This document shows, piece after piece, positions 8,716-17,943 of a stretch of DNA of 64,000 nt. Source of the DNA: Cohnella algarum (GTDB taxonomy: Bacteria > Bacillota > Bacilli > Paenibacillales > Paenibacillaceae); the NCBI RefSeq assembly GCF_016937515.1, contig NZ_JAFHKM010000002.1:1421001-1485000 (forward strand). The letters are read 5' to 3'. The notes below the pieces were generated by a model. That model searched no databases. It was not told where the DNA came from and saw nothing but the letters and a program-made list of their open reading frames with translations. Within the stretch, counting starts at the first letter, position 1. Every line of letters begins with the position of its first letter. A program made the position numbers and the translations under genes.

Positions 8716-10355
8716 TCAATTCGTTTTATAAAGCTTCACGTTGTCCATGTTGATCCAGTTGCCGGCGTTCGCATCGGAGTAAACGCCGATCTCGATCTGG
8801 CCGTTCGTCACCTGGATGTTGTCGATGCGGATTTTGACCCATTTGGCCGCGCTGACCGGAAGATCCTGCTGCAGCTCGCTGCCGCCGTAGTTTTTCGCGT
8901 AAAGATGAACTTCGTTCTGGCCGCCGCCGTTCAAGATCCAGGCCGTAAGCGAGTACGTTCCGTTGGCCAGCCCGGTAATCGTCTGATAAGTCGAAGCCTC
9001 ATAAGCGGCGGCCTTCCAGTGGGTAAGCTTGTAATCGCCGGTAACGCCGGGCTCCTCCACCTTGATCGCGTCGTAGTCGGACGGATTTCCCGCCCAAACG
9101 CCCCAGCCCGAAGGCGAATTCGTCCAGCCGTCCTGCTCGAAGTCGTGGTTGACGACCCGATTCGCCGGCACGCCCTCGTCGAATACGGCCAACGTGGGCA
9201 GCGCGTTCCCGTCGAAATCGAACAACGTCTGATTGTCCCACGGGTTGGACAGCAGCCCCGTATCGTTATTGTACAGCTTGCCCGCCTCCGTCCCCAGTTG
9301 GCGCCTTCGACCGGAAGCCATGCCGGCTCCCACCAGAAAATGCCGCGACCTCTTCCGTTCGGCACGTCGCGGACGATTTCCGCCAAATCGCGGATGTAAG
9401 CCATTTGCCCGGCCGCCGAAGCCGGGTAGCCGCCGACGCTTTCCTCCGTCGTATAGAAGGAGTTGCCCAGGCCGTCGCCGTCGCCGAGCGTCCAGCCGTA
9501 TGCGGTTTCGACGATCATGACGTCCTTGCCGTATCTTTTGCTGATGTCGTTCAGGTTGTACTGCAGCTCGCCCATCGTGCCGTGCCAGAACGGATAATAG
9601 GACAAGCCGATAATGTCGTAGTCCACGCCCTGCTCCTCGATTTTGTCGAACCACCAGCGGTACAGGTTGTTGTCTCCGCCATGATCCAGATGCAGCGCGA
9701 TTTCGACGTCCTCCCCGGCGCCGAGCGCGTCGTCGATGCCCGAAATGCCTGCCGACAGCAGCTCGCCCAATTGAGTAAAATCGTCGATGCCGCCGCCAAC
9801 CTTGCCGTCGTCCCACAGGATGCCCGAGCTGGTCTCGTTCCCGACCTGCACCATTTCCGGCAGCACGCCCTCGGCTTTCATCGCCGTAATGACGCCTTTC
9901 GTATAATTGTAGACCGCCGTCTTCAATTGGGCATACGTCAGGCTTTGCCAGGCTTTCGGCTTCGTCTGCGTGCCGGGATCGGCCCAAAAATCGCTCAGAT
10001 GCAAGTCCAGCAAAATGCCCATGCCTTCCGCCTTCGCCCGCTCGGCCAGAGCGATGGTCGTCGCCAAATCGTTCGTGCCCCCGCCGTACGGGTTCCCGAC
10101 ACTGTCATACGGATCGACCCACAGCCGCAAGCGAACGTAATTCATGCCGTTGCCGCTCAAAATTTCCAGAGGATCCTTCTGAATCCCGTTTTCGTAAAAG
10201 CTCCCTCCCAACTCTTCCACTTCGTTCAGCATCGAGACGTCCGCACCTACGATCAGTCCGCCCGGGTTGATCGCCTGCGCTTTCGGACTTGCGGCCGGCA
10301 GCAGCAGCCCGAGCAAAAGAGCAAGCATTCCCAGTTTTCGCACCTGCTTCTTCAT
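8716..10355 (-). CDS. ganB: Secreted GH53 endo-beta-1,4-galactanase with C-terminal binding domain, frameshifted
   Basis: The signal peptide MKKQVRKLGMLALLLGLLLP ends near AQA. It is followed by a GH53 catalytic domain with GADVSMLNEVEELGG, VQVGNETSSG (acid/base Glu), IVETAYGWT (nucleophile Glu) and FWWEPAWLP. The frame breaks at the CCCC run 9292-9295; one base restores NWGTEAGKLYNNDTG. The last ~145 residues form a beta-sandwich (VVNHDFEQDGW, TYQTITGLANGTYSLTAW, IDNIQVTNGQIEIGVYSDA), which fits the CBM61-type galactan-binding modules seen on GH53 enzymes. It should cut galactan outside the cell. RBS AAAGGAG precedes the ATG. Confidence 0.88.
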
Positions 10356-10431
10356 CCGTTTTGCACTCCTTTTGAAATGAGTTTTTGGCAGATGATGTCG
10401 AGGCCAGGATGTCCAATCGTTCCCGTCTCAA

Positions 10432-10497
10432 ATTATAAAGCGTTTTCATTTTGCTAGATATATAAAAAACGCCCGCCCGGCGATATAACAATCTTAT
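10432..10497 (-). promoter_or_regulatory. Promoter of the secreted GH53 gene, twin of the ganS promoter
   Basis: On the minus strand: near-palindrome ATAAGATTGTTAT (10485-10497), a shared GCCGGGCGGGC stretch, TATAAT (10432-10437), and a cre-like TATAAAGCGTTTTCATT (10434-10450) overlapping the -10. The distance from palindrome to -10 is within one base of the ganS promoter. The start codon is 77 bases downstream. The element ends exactly where the neighbouring SDR remnant begins. Confidence 0.6.
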
Positions 10498-10968
10498 GCC
10501 GCCGGCCGGACGCGGCACATCCCGCTCGACGACCTGGAGGGCGCGACGGAGGAGGTTTGGGACGAGCTTTACGCGGTGAATGTGAAGGGGATGTTTTTTT
10601 GCGCGAGAGCCGCGGCCCCTTATTTGAAACAAAGCCGGGGAGCGATTGTCAACCTCGGCAGCATCGCGGGACTGACGGGCTCCGGTTCGTCCCTGCCTTA
10701 CGCCGTCTCCAAAGCCGCCGTGCACGGGTTGACGAAATCGCTCGCCCGGGCGCTGGCCCCGGATGTCCGGGTCAATTGCGTAGCCCCGGGAGCGGTCGCC
10801 ACAAGGTGGTGGACCGGCAGGGAGGAGCAAATGCGGACGCTGGCTCCCCGGTTGCTGCTGCGGCGGACGGCCGCCCCGGAGGACATCGCCCGTTTGATCT
10901 GCGCCGCCCTCGAGCAGGAAGCGATGACCGGGCAAATCGTCACGGTTGACGGCGGGCAGACGTTGTAG
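10498..10968 (+). pseudogene. FabG-like short-chain dehydrogenase, 5'-truncated
   Basis: The reading frame is open from about 10498 with RHIPLDDLEGATEEVWDELY, then VNVKGMFFCARAAAPYLK, NLGSIAGLTG (catalytic Ser), YAVSKAAV (catalytic Tyr-x-x-x-Lys), VNCVAPGAV and TGQIVTVDGGQTL. The N-terminal Rossmann segment with TGxxxGIG is absent. No start with an RBS is seen; an internal ATG at 10576 is not credible. The missing half is not elsewhere in the window. The truncation point coincides with the edge of the gan promoter, so the gan segment may have been inserted here, or the join is artificial. Confidence 0.75.
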
Positions 10969-10975
10969 GATCGGG

Positions 10976-11365
10976 CTACCCGCCGTTCCGATCCGGCCGT
11001 TCGCGCAAGGAGGCGGCGATCTCTTCCCGCGCTGCCTTCGGCATTTTTGCCAGCACCAGCTCGTACGATTCCCGGAACATCTGAACGACCACCTCGTCCG
11101 GAACTTCGCCGTTCAGCAGGACGGTGTTCCAATGCCTTTTGTTCATATGGTAGCCGGGCAGCACCGCGCCGGGATACGTTTCGCGCTGCAGCCACGCCTC
11201 GTCCGGCGATACCTTCAAGTTGACGCTTTCCGCCCCCGTTTGACGGCTCATTAACGCGAACATTTTGCTTCCGACGAACAGCACCGCCATATCCGGGTCG
11301 AACGGATACCGCAGGCTTGTCCCTTTATACGTTAACCCGAGCTCGATTAATTGCGCATGATTCAC
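10976..11365 (-). CDS. MmcQ/YjbR family protein
   Basis: This 129-residue protein has the YjbR/MmcQ CyaY-like fold: YPFDPDMAVLFVGSKMFALM, SVNLKVSPDEAWLQRE, PGYHMNKRHWNTVLL, and ends with FRESYELVLAKMPK. These proteins are described as DNA-binding-like; their role is unknown. The ATG has RBS AAGGTGA. It lies seven bases from the stop of the convergent SDR remnant. Confidence 0.85.
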   Translation of the reverse strand: MNHAQLIELGLTYKGTSLRYPFDPDMAVLFVGSKMFALMSRQTGAESVNLKVSPDEAWLQRETYPGAVLPGYHMNKRHWNTVLLNGEVPDEVVVQMFRESYELVLAKMPKAAREEIAASLRERPDRNGG

Positions 11366-11410
11366 CTTTTCGTCCCCCCATCCCGAATGTTCGCAACCCG
11401 ATTTTGTCCC

Positions 11411-12217
11411 TTAGCGGCGGAAATGGCGAAATTGCTCGGGCGTCACGCCGACCGCCTTCATGAAAACCCGGTAAAATTGGCTCGCGCTGGAGAACCCCAA
11501 CCCGAACCCGATGTCCGTAACCGACTCGTCCGAATTCCGCAGCCGGCGCTTCGCTTCCTCCATCCTTAGCCGGAGCACGTACTGGTACGGAGTCGACCCC
11601 GTCTCCTCTTTGAAGGAACGGATAAAATGATATCGGCTTTGCGCCGCGAGTTCCGCCAGCGTATCGATCCGGATCTCTCCCGCGTAGTTCGCGTGAATGT
11701 AGTCCAGCACCCGCCCCAAAAAAGGATCGGTTCCGAAAACGGCCGCGGACGGCGCCCGCCCGCGATCCCGCGGCTGATTGCCGGACAAGGCGTTGTACAA
11801 ATAGGACAGCACTTGCGTCTCCGTCTCTTCCTTCGCCAGCCGGTCCGACGGGTCGCAAGCCAGAAGGGCGTTCGTCCATTTGCGGAACTTCCCGGCGACG
11901 GAAGACGGGTCGAGCCGCTGCCGCAAGGAAAACTCAGGTTCCTTCCCTCCGGCAAGCTCCTTCATGCGGCTTTGGCGGACTTTGAAAATCAGCACGCCGG
12001 ATTGAAGCCCGATATGAAAAGAGTGCCGCTCCCGGGGATGCTGGACAAGCCCGTCTCCGATCTGCAGGTCGTAATCCTTGTTTTCTTGCGTGAACCGGCA
12101 AGCGCCGCGAATCGGAACGGTAATTTGAAACTCGTCGTCGTGAGTATGCGGGAGGTTGACGAACTCCCCGTCAATCCGCCACAGCTCCAGCTGCGGCGTC
12201 GCCATTTGTACGATCAT
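11411..12217 (-). CDS. AraC-family regulator next to an MFS exporter
   Basis: This 268-residue protein has an N-terminal cupin sensor (LPHTHDDEFQITVPIRGACRF, GDGLVQHPRERHSF) and a C-terminal AraC domain (IRIDTLAELAAQSRYHFIRSF, then VTDIGFGLGFSSASQFYRVF). It is divergent from the MFS gene with a 114-base spacer, so it probably controls it. AraC-MFS divergent pairs of this kind are common in Paenibacillaceae (general knowledge). The ligand is unknown. Confidence 0.88.
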   Translation of the reverse strand: MIVQMATPQLELWRIDGEFVNLPHTHDDEFQITVPIRGACRFTQENKDYDLQIGDGLVQHPRERHSFHIGLQSGVLIFKVRQSRMKELAGGKEPEFSLRQRLDPSSVAGKFRKWTNALLACDPSDRLAKEETETQVLSYLYNALSGNQPRDRGRAPSAAVFGTDPFLGRVLDYIHANYAGEIRIDTLAELAAQSRYHFIRSFKEETGSTPYQYVLRLRMEEAKRRLRNSDESVTDIGFGLGFSSASQFYRVFMKAVGVTPEQFRHFRR

Positions 12218-12331
12218 CGTGGATCACCCGCCTTTATTATAGCAAATCGTGCTTTCGTTCCGGGCAATAATCGCGAAGACAACGCCGCAAGAGCCCGTTA
12301 AGATGGGAAAAAAAGAAAAAAGGTGATCCGA

Positions 12332-13558
12332 ATGACCCAACCCGCGATAGCCGAAACGGCCAGGCAGGCGGCAGGCGCCATGCTGATCGGCGTCAGCGTC
12401 GCGCATTTGCTTAACGATGCGATGCAATCCGTCGTTCCGGCCGTATTCCCGATTTTCCAAACGTCGATGCAGCTCAGCTTCGCCCAGATCGGATGGATCG
12501 CGTTTACGCTCAACGTGACGGCCTCGATCCTGCAGCCGCTCATCGGGGCCTATACCGACCGCAAGCCGCTGCCGGCCCTGCTCCCGCTGGGCATGGCCTT
12601 TACGCTGCTCGGCATGATCGGCATGGCGCTCTCGCCCGGGTTCGCGGCCTTGATCGTATCCGCCGCGCTCGTCGGGATCGGCTCCTCCGTCCTGCACCCC
12701 GAATCCTCCCGCGTGGCGCATCTGGCCGCCGGCAAAGGGAGAGGGCTGGCGCAGTCGGTCTTTCAGGTGGGCGGAAACACCGGCCAAGCGCTGGCCCCGC
12801 TGATGGTGGCGTTTATCCTGATGCCCCAAGGGCAGCTCGGCTTCTTATGGTTCACGCTGCTGGCCGCCGCCGGCATCGCGATCCAATGGCGCGTAAGCCG
12901 ATGGTACCGGGAGAGAATCCGGCTCTTTCCGAAGCCGGACCGCCGCGCCGCTGCGGCAGAGGAGCGCACGCTGTCGCGCGGCTTTGTCGTCGCCGTGCTC
13001 GGCATTTTAATTCTGATGCTGTTTTCCAAATTCGTCTACCTCGCCAGCATGACCGGCTATTACTCGTTTTATTTTATGGAAAAATACGGTTTGCCGCTGG
13101 AGAACGCCCAAATCTCCTTGTTCGCCCTGCAATTCGCGGGGATGCTCGGGACGCTGCTGGGCGGGCCGTTGGCGGACCGCTTCGGAAGGAAAAAAATCAT
13201 CTGGTTTTCGATTCTCGGCTCGGCGCCGTTCTCCGTCTGGCTCCCTTACGCCAGCCCGACCGGCTCCGTTCTTCTATGCCTGGCCGTCGGCGCAATTCTC
13301 ATGTCCGGCTTCTCCGTCATTATCGTGTACGCCCAAGAGATGCTGCCGGGCAAGGTGGGCACGATAGCCGGCCTCTTTTTCGGCTTGTCCTTCGGCATGG
13401 CCGGACTCGGGTCGGTCGTCCTCGGCTGGCTCATGGACCGGACAGGCGTCGCCCTGATGACGGAAGTCTGCTCCTTTTTGCCTTTGCTCGGCCTGTTTGC
13501 GCTGTTTCTTCCCGGCGATTCCCGGATCATGCGCGATCGACAATCTTTGCGCCCGTAA
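12332..13558 (+). CDS. MFS exporter, fosmidomycin-resistance (Fsr) type
   Basis: This ~408-residue, 12-helix transporter shows the Fsr-family hallmark HPESSRVAHLAAGKGRGLAQS followed by FQVGGNTGQALAPL, and loop GGPLADRFGRKKI in the second half. Fsr-type carriers export fosmidomycin and other compounds; the natural substrate here is unknown. A GTG nine bases upstream is also in frame, but AAGGTGAT fits the ATG at 12332 better. Confidence 0.88.
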   Translation: MTQPAIAETARQAAGAMLIGVSVAHLLNDAMQSVVPAVFPIFQTSMQLSFAQIGWIAFTLNVTASILQPLIGAYTDRKPLPALLPLGMAFTLLGMIGMALSPGFAALIVSAALVGIGSSVLHPESSRVAHLAAGKGRGLAQSVFQVGGNTGQALAPLMVAFILMPQGQLGFLWFTLLAAAGIAIQWRVSRWYRERIRLFPKPDRRAAAAEERTLSRGFVVAVLGILILMLFSKFVYLASMTGYYSFYFMEKYGLPLENAQISLFALQFAGMLGTLLGGPLADRFGRKKIIWFSILGSAPFSVWLPYASPTGSVLLCLAVGAILMSGFSVIIVYAQEMLPGKVGTIAGLFFGLSFGMAGLGSVVLGWLMDRTGVALMTEVCSFLPLLGLFALFLPGDSRIMRDRQSLRP

Positions 13559-13564
13559 AAGGAA

Positions 13565-16500
13565 TTGCCAAAAAGATGTCGAATGTATCCTTTTATGATC
13601 AAAACCAGAACGAAATCCATCTTAAAATATACCGCCGTGATCCTTTTGTTCGTGGCCGTCCTTTTCGGGCTGCGACTGGCATGGTCGCATTTTTTTTACA
13701 CGCCGGAGCATCCTCCCGTCGTTCGGGGCGTGCTCGACATGCGGGACTGGGACTTCGATACTCCCCGGTCCATCCCGCTGGACGGAGAATGGGAGTTCTA
13801 TCCCGATGCCCTGCTTTCGCACGAGGATTTCAAGGAAGCGAATCCGGAGCCCCGGTACGCGAACGTTCCCGGAGACTGGAGCGCCGCGTTTCCGGACGAT
13901 TCCGGCGGTTCGAGCGGCTTGGGCGGTTCGTACGGTTACGGCACCTATCGGCTGCGCATTCTGATCGATTCCCCGGACCAGCCCCTTGGGTTCTGGTTTC
14001 CGCGAATCCAGTCCTCTTCCACCGTGGAAATCAACGGTCAGCCGGAGGCGCTGTTCGGCCGTCCTGCCGAGGATGCGGATGCGTACGTGCCGGAAGTCAG
14101 CTCGTATACGGCGACTTATATCCCCGACGGAGCGGAGGAGATCGAGCTGCTGATCCGGGCGGCCAACTACGACCACCCGTATGACGGCGGCATCGTCCGT
14201 TCCGTGCGCTTCGGTTCGCAGGCGGCGATCGACACCGAGCGATGGTACTCGATCGGCTTTCAGCTCGCCACGTTCTTCATTTTGATGCTGCACGGGTTGT
14301 ACGCGTTTATCCTGTATCTGTTCAAGCCCCGCGAGCGGACGTTTCTCGTCTTTTTCCTGCTGCTTCTGGCCGCCGGCACCACGATCGTGTCGGATCACGA
14401 CTTCGTTTTGCAACTGTGGCTTCCGTTCGACTTTGCGTGGATGGTCAAGATCAGACTGCTCTCGTATATGTGGCTTTCCTTCTTCATGCTGCGGATGGCG
14501 CTGAAATTTTCGGCCCTGGAGTCGCCGTCCCTGACCCGGTGGGTCCGCATTTACACCGCCGTCCTGCTGCTCTATTCCGGCTTTCTGGCGGTCGCGCCGG
14601 CTTCGCTCGTTTACGTCACCAGGGAATGGCGGGTATTTTCCGTGCTCTATCTGGCTCCGCTTATCTGGTCCGCCTATTTGTTCTGGAAAATGTTCTCGCG
14701 CAACAAGAACGACGGCATTTTTCTGCTGCTTGCCGCTACCGGCGTCTTTTCCAGCGCCTTTTGGGGAATCTTCATCTTCAACAGGGTCTACTACCCGATC
14801 GATATTATCGCGGCGATTATCGGCTTCTCGACTTACTGGTTCAAGCGGTATTTCCGCAATGCCGAGGAGAACGCCAAGCTGAACGAGCAGTTGCTGGCGG
14901 CCGACAAACGGAAAGACCGGTTTCTGGCCCATACGTCGCACGAGCTGAGAACGCCGCTGCACGGCATGATGAGCATCGCCCAAAGCGTCGCGATCAAGGA
15001 AAAGGAGTCGATGGACGGGAAAAGCGCGGAAGACATGCAGCTGCTCGTCACGATCGGCCGGAGGATGTCCCACCTGCTGGACGATCTGCTGGATGTCGTT
15101 CGGCTGCGGGAGAAACGCATCATTCTGCAAAAGAAGCCCATATCCTTGTCTTCCGTCGCGTCGGGCGTCATCGACATGCTGAACTATTTGACCGAGGGGA
15201 AGCCGGTTCGATTGAAGTCCGAAATCAAGGACTCGTTCCCGCCCGCGCTGGCCGACGAAAAAAGGCTCGTCCAAATTTTGTACAATTTGGTGCATAACGC
15301 GATCAAGCATACCGAAGAAGGAACGGTCGCCGTCTCCGCCGAAATCCGGAACGGCACGATCGCCGTTCGGGTAACCGACACCGGATCGGGCATGGACGAG
15401 GAGACGCAGGCGCGCATTTTTCTGCCTTACGAGCAAGGCCCCGGCGACGGCGGCGGCATCGGGCTCGGGCTCAGCATCAGCAAAGAGCTGGCCGAGCTTC
15501 ACGGCGGCGGATTGACGGCGCGCTCCGAGCTCGGCAAAGGCTCGACGTTCGAGCTGACGCTTCCGCTTGCCGAATGGGCCGCCCTGCCGGAGGCTTCCAT
15601 GCCGGACGAGCCGGTTCCGCCGCTTGCGGAACCGTACGCGGAAGTCGCCGCCGCCCGGAGCCTGGCGGACGCATCCGCCGTCGGGCGAACCGCTTCGCCC
15701 GCGGCGTCCCCGCCCGTAGGAGAGCATGGCGCGACGATTTTGATCGTCGATGACGACGCCGTCAACCTGAAGGTGCTCGCCGGCATTCTGGCGTCGGAGC
15801 CGTACCGCATCCGCTCGGTCACGTCGGCCCGCGAAGCGCTCGAGCTGCTGGGCGCGGAGCCGTGGGACCTGATAATCGCCGACGTGATGATGCCGCAAAT
15901 GTCCGGCTACGAGCTGACGCAAAAGGTAAGAAAACGGTTTTCCGCCTCCGAGCTGCCGGTGCTGCTGCTGACCGCACGCGGCGAGCCCGCCGACATTTAC
16001 GCCGGCTTTCGGGCCGGGGCCAACGATTACGTGACGAAGCCGGTCGACGCCATGGAGCTGAAATACCGCATCTGGTCGCTTACCTCGTTGAAACGATCGG
16101 TGCACGAACAGCTGCGTTTGGAGGCCGCCTATTTGCAGGCGCAAATCCAGCCCCATTTTCTGTTCAATACGCTGAATTCGATTATGGCGCTAAGCGAGAT
16201 CGACTCGGAGAGAATGCGCAAGCTCGGCAACGCGTTCACTTCGTATTTGCGGATCAGCTTCCACTTCCTGAACACCGGCGAGCTGGTTTCGCTCTCGCAC
16301 GAATTGGACCTTGTGCGGGCATACCTGTACATCGAAAAAGAGCGCTTCGAGGATAGACTGCAGGTGTCCTGGGAAGTCGAGCCGGGAATCGACTTCCGGC
16401 TTCCTCCGTTGACGATCCAGCCGCTCGTGGAAAACGCGGTCCGGCATGGCGTGCTGCGGCAGGCGGACGGGGGAACGGTCCGGATTCGCATCGTCCGCCG

Positions 16501-16717
16501 GGAACGGTTCGCTCTCGTCGAAGTGATCGACGACGGCGCCGGCATGAGCGAAGAACGAATCCGGGAATTGCTGAAAGCGCCGAAGAAGGACAAGTCCGGA
16601 ATCGGTCTGTCCAATACGAACCGGCGGCTGTTGCAAATGTACGGCAAAGGATTGTCCGTTCAGAGCGAGCTCGGCAAAGGAACGACGGTGTCGTTTGAAA
16701 TTTCCGACCCGGGCTGA
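13565..16717 (+). CDS. Hybrid sensor protein: 7TM sensor, histidine kinase, receiver and LytS-like kinase
   Basis: This protein has about 1,050 residues. Domains in order are an N-terminal membrane helix; an extracellular jelly-roll region (~40-215); seven membrane helices (~220-420, 7TM-DISM type); HisKA with phospho-His near 459 in HTSHELRTPLHG; HATPase (GIGLGLSISKEL); receiver (LIVDDDAVNLKVL, phospho-Asp near 772 in IIADVMMP); and a second kinase of the LytS/HisK class (QIQPHFLFNTLNSI, His ~863) with its own ATPase domain (GIGLSNTNRRLLQMYG). The start is uncertain: TTG 13565, or ATG 13583 or 13595, none with a strong RBS. It follows the MFS gene by six bases and ends with a terminator. Confidence 0.9.
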   Translation: MPKRCRMYPFMIKTRTKSILKYTAVILLFVAVLFGLRLAWSHFFYTPEHPPVVRGVLDMRDWDFDTPRSIPLDGEWEFYPDALLSHEDFKEANPEPRYANVPGDWSAAFPDDSGGSSGLGGSYGYGTYRLRILIDSPDQPLGFWFPRIQSSSTVEINGQPEALFGRPAEDADAYVPEVSSYTATYIPDGAEEIELLIRAANYDHPYDGGIVRSVRFGSQAAIDTERWYSIGFQLATFFILMLHGLYAFILYLFKPRERTFLVFFLLLLAAGTTIVSDHDFVLQLWLPFDFAWMVKIRLLSYMWLSFFMLRMALKFSALESPSLTRWVRIYTAVLLLYSGFLAVAPASLVYVTREWRVFSVLYLAPLIWSAYLFWKMFSRNKNDGIFLLLAATGVFSSAFWGIFIFNRVYYPIDIIAAIIGFSTYWFKRYFRNAEENAKLNEQLLAADKRKDRFLAHTSHELRTPLHGMMSIAQSVAIKEKESMDGKSAEDMQLLVTIGRRMSHLLDDLLDVVRLREKRIILQKKPISLSSVASGVIDMLNYLTEGKPVRLKSEIKDSFPPALADEKRLVQILYNLVHNAIKHTEEGTVAVSAEIRNGTIAVRVTDTGSGMDEETQARIFLPYEQGPGDGGGIGLGLSISKELAELHGGGLTARSELGKGSTFELTLPLAEWAALPEASMPDEPVPPLAEPYAEVAAARSLADASAVGRTASPAASPPVGEHGATILIVDDDAVNLKVLAGILASEPYRIRSVTSAREALELLGAEPWDLIIADVMMPQMSGYELTQKVRKRFSASELPVLLLTARGEPADIYAGFRAGANDYVTKPVDAMELKYRIWSLTSLKRSVHEQLRLEAAYLQAQIQPHFLFNTLNSIMALSEIDSERMRKLGNAFTSYLRISFHFLNTGELVSLSHELDLVRAYLYIEKERFEDRLQVSWEVEPGIDFRLPPLTIQPLVENAVRHGVLRQADGGTVRIRIVRRERFALVEVIDDGAGMSEERIRELLKAPKKDKSGIGLSNTNRRLLQMYGKGLSVQSELGKGTTVSFEISDPG

Positions 16718-16733
16718 CGGCAGACCGCCAAGG

Positions 16734-16756
16734 GCCGCGCTCCGCGCGGCTTTTTT
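16734..16756 (+). terminator. Rho-independent terminator of the hybrid kinase gene
   Basis: GCCGCGC-TCC-GCGCGGC-type hairpin followed by six T, 17 bases after the kinase stop codon. Confidence 0.85.
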
Positions 16757-16769
16757 CGTTGGCTCCGGA

Positions 16770-16871
16770 TCAGGTTTCCGTCATGATGCCGCCGTTGACG
16801 TGCAGCACCTGGCCGGTCACGAAGGAAGAATCCTCCGACGCCAGATAAATGTATGCCGGGGCCAGCGCCGT
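16770..16871 (-). pseudogene. 3' remnant of a YhdF-like short-chain dehydrogenase
   Basis: About 33 codons read ALAPAYIYLASEDSSFVTG followed by QVLHVNGGIMTET and a stop at 16770. This is the conserved C-terminus of glucose/ribitol-dehydrogenase-like SDRs (YhdF/GS39 type). Everything upstream is missing and the remnant abuts the stop of the WYL regulator at 16872. It is the third 5'-truncated SDR in 17 kb. Confidence 0.7.
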
Positions 16872-17813
16872 TCAACCGTACAACGCCCGCATCGCTTCGA
16901 GCTTTCGCCCGATATAGGCGACGGCTTCCGGCGGTTCCGTAATTTTGGCCTCGCTTCCGAGCCCCCACACCAGATCCGCATAAAAAAACAAATCCTCCGC
17001 CGCGATCCGGACGTTCGCGATCCCGCCGCCGTCCTCCCTGCGCCGGATAAACGGCGCGAACCGGGGGTTCGATTCCAGCAGCCATACGCCCTTTTTCGTC
17101 AGCTCCACCCGCAGCCCGGCCTGTTCCAAGTGAGCTTTGGAGGGCTTGCCGAGCACGGTTTTCCGCCGGACCTCCTCCCGGGGCCGGACGGCTTCGTTCG
17201 GCGCGGCGGACAGCATGCGGTCGGCCCGGAATTGCCGGACCTCTTCCCGAACGAAGCAATAGGCCGGGCAATACCAGTAGCCGTCGCTCGCGTAGAGTCC
17301 GACGGGCTGAATATCGCGCTTCGAGACTCCGCTTGCGGAGTTGTACTCGATCGTGACGACGCCGCCGCCCATGACGGCTTGCAGCAGCGTTTGCAGGATG
17401 TCCGGCGACATCGGGCGATACGGGCTCCAGAACATGACCCGGCCCTTGAGCCGGTCGATCTGTTCCTTTTTGTCGGCGGGCAAGTAGTGGTAAAACTTTT
17501 GCAGCGCGGCGCCGGTTACCTCCCCGAACGGAAGCGAGCCGAAAAATTCAAGCGACTGCGCCGCGAAAAACAGGGCCGTCGCTTCGTTCTCGGAAAAGCT
17601 GATAGGCGGAAGCACGCGTTCCCGCAGCAGCTTGTACCCTCCCCCGCGTCCCTGGACGGAATAGACCGGCACGCCCAGCGCGCTCAGCTCCTGCAAATCC
17701 CGCGTGACGGTTCGGACGGACAGTCCGAATTCGTCGGCCATCTCTTGCGCCGTGAACGATCTTTTCGCGTTGATCCACATGATCATTTGAATGAGGCGCG
17801 ACGATTTCGCCAT
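16872..17813 (-). CDS. YafY-type HTH-WYL transcriptional regulator
   Basis: This ~313-residue protein has an N-terminal winged HTH (FTAQEMADEFGLSVRTVTRDL, then YSVQGRGGGYKLL), a middle YafY region, a WYL domain (TIEYNSASGVSKRDIQPVGLY, YWYCPAYC) and a WCX tail. The start at 17813 follows AAAGGAGG; the frame stays open further upstream but without an RBS. It is divergent from the alpha/beta-hydrolase gene with a 130-base spacer and probably controls it. Confidence 0.88.
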   Translation of the reverse strand: MAKSSRLIQMIMWINAKRSFTAQEMADEFGLSVRTVTRDLQELSALGVPVYSVQGRGGGYKLLRERVLPPISFSENEATALFFAAQSLEFFGSLPFGEVTGAALQKFYHYLPADKKEQIDRLKGRVMFWSPYRPMSPDILQTLLQAVMGGGVVTIEYNSASGVSKRDIQPVGLYASDGYWYCPAYCFVREEVRQFRADRMLSAAPNEAVRPREEVRRKTVLGKPSKAHLEQAGLRVELTKKGVWLLESNPRFAPFIRRREDGGGIANVRIAAEDLFFYADLVWGLGSEAKITEPPEAVAYIGRKLEAMRALYG

Positions 17814-17943
17814 ACCGGCTCCTCCTTTGCGAACGGATGAAATTACTTTTAGTTTATCACTTAAATAAGTCAAATTATGTCCTGTTTATGCGTTATCTTT
17901 ACCTTGAAAGAACATTCGCAACAAATTCAAGGGGGAAACCGGT

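Noticed and set aside
10576..10968. Complete 130-residue SDR starting at ATG 10576
   Set aside because: SDR homology continues upstream of that ATG to 10498, and the cofactor-binding half is missing, so it is a truncated gene.
13622..16156. 844-codon open frame on the minus strand
   Set aside because: It is antisense to the hybrid kinase; it has no RBS, no domains and a composition typical of GC-rich shadow frames.
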